Shown piece after piece: positions 61,922 to 64,000 of a DNA stretch of 64,000 bases; the stretch's first letter is position 1, and each line of letters opens with the position of its first letter. The DNA is taken from positions 983,040 through 1,047,039 of the forward strand of contig NZ_JACVPP010000001.1 in NCBI RefSeq assembly GCF_018881815.1. The letters run 5' to 3'. The DNA is from Polynucleobacter sp. MWH-HuK1 (lineage in GTDB: Bacteria > Pseudomonadota > Gammaproteobacteria > Burkholderiales > Burkholderiaceae). Made by a program: the position numbers and the translations under genes. Under the pieces are notes generated by a model. That model was not told the origin of the DNA and searched no databases. It saw only the letters and a program-made list of their open reading frames with translations.

Positions 61922-62524
61922 ATGATTCTGTACTCCTATCGCAGATGCCCATATGCAATGCGCTCTCGTATGGCTTTGAAATACGCGGGCATTGAGGTTG
62001 AGCATCGAGAAATCGAGTTACGCAACAAGCCTCAATCGATGTTGCTAGCCTCTCCCAAAGGAACTGTTCCAGTATTTTGTATGGGCGACACAGTTCTTGA
62101 TCAAAGTGTCGATATTATGCGTTGGGCAATCGAGCAATCCGATCCTGACGCTTGGGGAAATGCTGATGATGCTATTGCTCAAGCATGGATTGGAAAAAAT
62201 GATGGACCCTTTAAAGTCCTATTGGATCATTACAAATACCCCAACCGATTTTCAGAGCTAGACCAAGCAGTGGTTCTCAATGAGGCTTTGCAAATCATGC
62301 TTCTTCCCATGGAGCAGTCTTTGCAGGCCACTCAATACTTAATGGGTAATCGGATGACATGGGTCGACATAGCCATCTTCCCATTTATTAGACAGTTTTC
62401 CATGGTTGATCCAAAGAGATTTGAAAATTTACCAATTCCCGCAGTCAAGAAATGGCTCGCACAACTCCTCGAATCTGAACTATTTCATTCTGTGATGCAT
62501 AAGTACCCAGTCTGGCGGGATTAA
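61922..62524 (+). CDS. Glutathione S-transferase N-terminal domain protein
   Basis: I prefer the ATG at 61922, which starts at the first thioredoxin-fold strand (MILYSYRRCPYAMRSRMAL). The ORF-track GTG at 61889 would add 11 residues and also lacks a good ribosome-binding site. The CPYA motif holds a possible catalytic cysteine, as in Omega or glutaredoxin-like GSTs. SPKGTVPVFCMGDTVLDQS follows with the cis-Pro, and then a helical C-terminal domain (TWVDIAIFPFIRQFSMVDPK). It probably deglutathionylates or reduces small molecules. Its last bases overlap the stop of the convergent zinc-ribbon gene by 4 nt. Confidence 0.88.
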   Translation: MILYSYRRCPYAMRSRMALKYAGIEVEHREIELRNKPQSMLLASPKGTVPVFCMGDTVLDQSVDIMRWAIEQSDPDAWGNADDAIAQAWIGKNDGPFKVLLDHYKYPNRFSELDQAVVLNEALQIMLLPMEQSLQATQYLMGNRMTWVDIAIFPFIRQFSMVDPKRFENLPIPAVKKWLAQLLESELFHSVMHKYPVWRD

Positions 62525-63363
62525 GGGTTGCAGTGTCTGCACTTTGAGGGGTCTGCAAACCTAAATACTTTCATACCTTCGGTTTGCTGATGTTTGCATT
62601 TAATGCAAGTCCAGATTTTGGCAATTTCCTCGTCGGTTGCAAGCCCACAAGCGTTACATGGAAGACCGCGTTTTACATCAGTGATCCAAAACCCGGGAGT
62701 GTTGCATTGCGGACAGGCTGAGTTCATCTTATTTGCCAGATCTATTGCAGCCTTACGAATGTTTTCCATGCGGGTTGGATTGGCAAACGCGCGTAAATCA
62801 TTTTCGACATAGACAATGCCTTTTGAAGACAGACTTTTTGCCCAGTCAAAAGCATCTTTTAGTTCTGCTAAATCTCGAATCCCTTTTCTCGATTGTGGGT
62901 GATATTCATCGGTGGGTTTAATAACTAAGTAGTGCGACGGAAAGAGTGCGGAATCAGCAAATTTTTTTAGCTCTTCCCAATGGGTTACGTAACCACTTTC
63001 ATTTTGTGCGGGACCACTGGCAAATCCAGCTAGCTCAAGTCGATGTTTTTGGTCTATCAGAACAAGTAATTCATTATTCCAAGGGATGGTGTCGGTGTGA
63101 GGGTCGTTCAAAAACGCACCTTCATTAGCCAAGCCTAAGTCAAGTTTGAGTAACCCCATTCCAATGACAGCTTTTTTGCGAGCCGCATCGAGTTGCGAGC
63201 CGTATCGAGGTGTTTCTTGTGTAAATGTGCCTAGCAAATCAGTATCGTAGGCATCTGTATGCTCTACAAAGCAATCTACTTCGGCATTAAGTACTTCGCC
63301 GATCACCTTTTCTTTGCCATGCTTGGTTAATAAGCTGGCGGATCGTTTAAAAAAGATGCCCAT
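62521..63363 (-). CDS. Zinc-ribbon protein resembling DUF6671
   Basis: The 280-residue cytosolic protein has a conserved early part (KHGKEKVIGEVLNAEVDCFVEH, and GSQLDAARKKAVIGMGLLKLDLGLANEGAF). Its C-terminus holds two zinc-ribbon-like cysteine clusters, CPQCNTPGFW...GLPCNACG and WTCIKCKHQQ, with a last CRHC. It is close to what I recall of DUF6671, an uncharacterised family. It may bind nucleic acid or metals, but no enzyme motif is visible. It lies 28 nt downstream of the SbtA-like gene on the same strand and could share its transcript. Confidence 0.7.
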   Translation of the reverse strand: MGIFFKRSASLLTKHGKEKVIGEVLNAEVDCFVEHTDAYDTDLLGTFTQETPRYGSQLDAARKKAVIGMGLLKLDLGLANEGAFLNDPHTDTIPWNNELLVLIDQKHRLELAGFASGPAQNESGYVTHWEELKKFADSALFPSHYLVIKPTDEYHPQSRKGIRDLAELKDAFDWAKSLSSKGIVYVENDLRAFANPTRMENIRKAAIDLANKMNSACPQCNTPGFWITDVKRGLPCNACGLATDEEIAKIWTCIKCKHQQTEGMKVFRFADPSKCRHCNP

Positions 63364-63391
63364 AGGTTTTCTTGCTTAACTACAAATATTT

Positions 63392-64000
63392 TTAAAGCAA
63401 TGCTATGGCAATCAGGGCGTACAGCGGAATGCCCAAAATGATGTTGAACGGAAAAGTGATTCCCAAAGACATCCCCATGTATAAGGCAGGATTTACTTCG
63501 GGTAAGGCGTGACGCAAAACAGCAGGCACTGCAATGTACGATGCACTAGAAGCCAGAACCATCAGAAGGATAGTATTCCCCAAAGGGAGTCCAATTAACT
63601 TGCATAGCGCCGATGCTAAGAGCGCATGTGAAAGGGGTGAGCCAATCGCGTAAAGCAATGTAATAGGTGGTTTACCTCTTAAGCCCTTGAAGTTTCGTGC
63701 GGCCATGAGTCCCATATCGAGTAAGAAGAAAGAAAGCATGCCTTTGAAGAGATCAATCGAAAAAGGCGCCATTAATTTATGCCCAGCATCTCCGCTCACT
63801 AGTGCAACTGCCATTGAACCTAGTAATAGCAGTTGAGCGCCATCAGTAAAGGATTCATGCAGTATTTTAGAAATCCCAGCAGACTCGTGTTTGACTGTTG
63901 AATCAACTGACATGGCTGCTCGGGCCTTATTGGCTAAGATAATTGCCAAAATAATGGCGGGAGATTCCATAAGAGCCATTGCTGCTGCCATATGACCGCC
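63392..64000 (-). CDS. Sodium-dependent bicarbonate transport family permease SbtA (N-terminus beyond window)
   Basis: The frame stays open to the window edge (GGH before the first visible Met), so the gene begins outside, and about 203 residues are visible of roughly 330-370 expected. ALMESPAIILAIILANKARA matches the SbtA helix motif. Later parts FTDGAQLLLLGSMAVALVSGD, LFKGMLSFFLLDMGLMAARN and LASSASYIAVPAVLRHALPE are also SbtA-like. It is predicted to import HCO3- with Na+, or a related anion. The partner PII-like gene sbtB may lie just outside the window. The start at 63991 in the ORF track is internal. Confidence 0.87.
   Translation of the reverse strand, partial: GGHMAAAMALMESPAIILAIILANKARAAMSVDSTVKHESAGISKILHESFTDGAQLLLLGSMAVALVSGDAGHKLMAPFSIDLFKGMLSFFLLDMGLMAARNFKGLRGKPPITLLYAIGSPLSHALLASALCKLIGLPLGNTILLMVLASSASYIAVPAVLRHALPEVNPALYMGMSLGITFPFNIILGIPLYALIAIALL

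Noticed and set aside
1-64000. CRISPR arrays, insertion sequences, prophage genes, tRNA or rRNA genes
   Set aside because: No regularly spaced repeats, transposase, integrase or phage-type reading frames, and no tRNA or rRNA sequence other than the tRNA-like part of tmRNA, were seen.

Overview
The window looks like the chromosome of a free-living betaproteobacterium in the Burkholderiales, most probably Polynucleobacter or a close relative. This rests on the conserved order ssrA-gph-ubiG-ompA / gyrA-serC-pheA-hisC-tyrA-aroA-cmk-rpsA-ihfB-lapB, a tmRNA tag reading ANDERYALAA, moderate GC, very tight gene packing with many 4-nt or convergent 3' overlaps, and a TctC/Bug-type binding protein. No species call can be made from sequence reading alone. 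I found no prophage, insertion sequence, CRISPR array, tRNA or rRNA gene. No stretch over about 300 bases lacks a gene.

Layout. 1-3325 (minus): a five-gene run of trhO, a D-2-hydroxyacid dehydrogenase, two half-size chromate transporters and a truncated Bug-family binding protein. 3494-6094 (plus): carboxymuconolactone decarboxylase-like protein, pirin and a methyltransferase. 6252-9161 (plus): an iron or heme uptake locus of tonB, the short gene hemP (absent from the ORF track) and a TonB-dependent receptor. 9239-11702 (minus): tmRNA, gph, ubiG and an OmpA-domain protein. 11862-24317 (plus): gyrA, serine and aromatic amino acid synthesis, then cmk, rpsA, ihfB and lapB. 24347-27698 (plus): UDP-glucose dehydrogenase and the heptose genes rfaE1 and rfaD for LPS.

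27810-32962 (plus) holds the most unusual locus: an exported TPR-CHAT protease-like protein with intact His/Cys residues, a small exported protein, a zinc-ribbon/coiled-coil membrane protein and an exported alpha/beta hydrolase, ending at an intrinsic terminator. Next come a ComEA-like helix-hairpin-helix protein, cysM and mltB. 35809-42021 (plus) is an acyl-CoA catabolic cluster: HDAC-like hydrolase, acyl-CoA ligase, etfBA and a long acyl-CoA dehydrogenase. 43311-45516 is the classic rpsP-rimM-trmD-rplS operon, followed by a Nudix CoA pyrophosphatase and a CobD/CbiB-like membrane protein. rsgA and an M48 protease lie opposite, then orn, mog, pmbA, an orphan Tat-exported TRAP binding protein and a TSUP permease.

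54129-64000 is the accessory end: esterase, orphan CbiM-like permease, dicarboxylate symporter, two unknown small proteins and an HNH nuclease. It continues with a compact photolyase module (TIGR03643-type protein, iron-sulfur photolyase, and a DUF2256 gene absent from the ORF track). After that come a Rap1a/Tai-like exported protein, a DUF3300 protein, a GST-like protein, a DUF6671-like zinc-ribbon protein and a truncated SbtA-type bicarbonate permease.

The best candidates for undescribed biology are the CHAT-TPR envelope cluster and the three-gene photolyase module.
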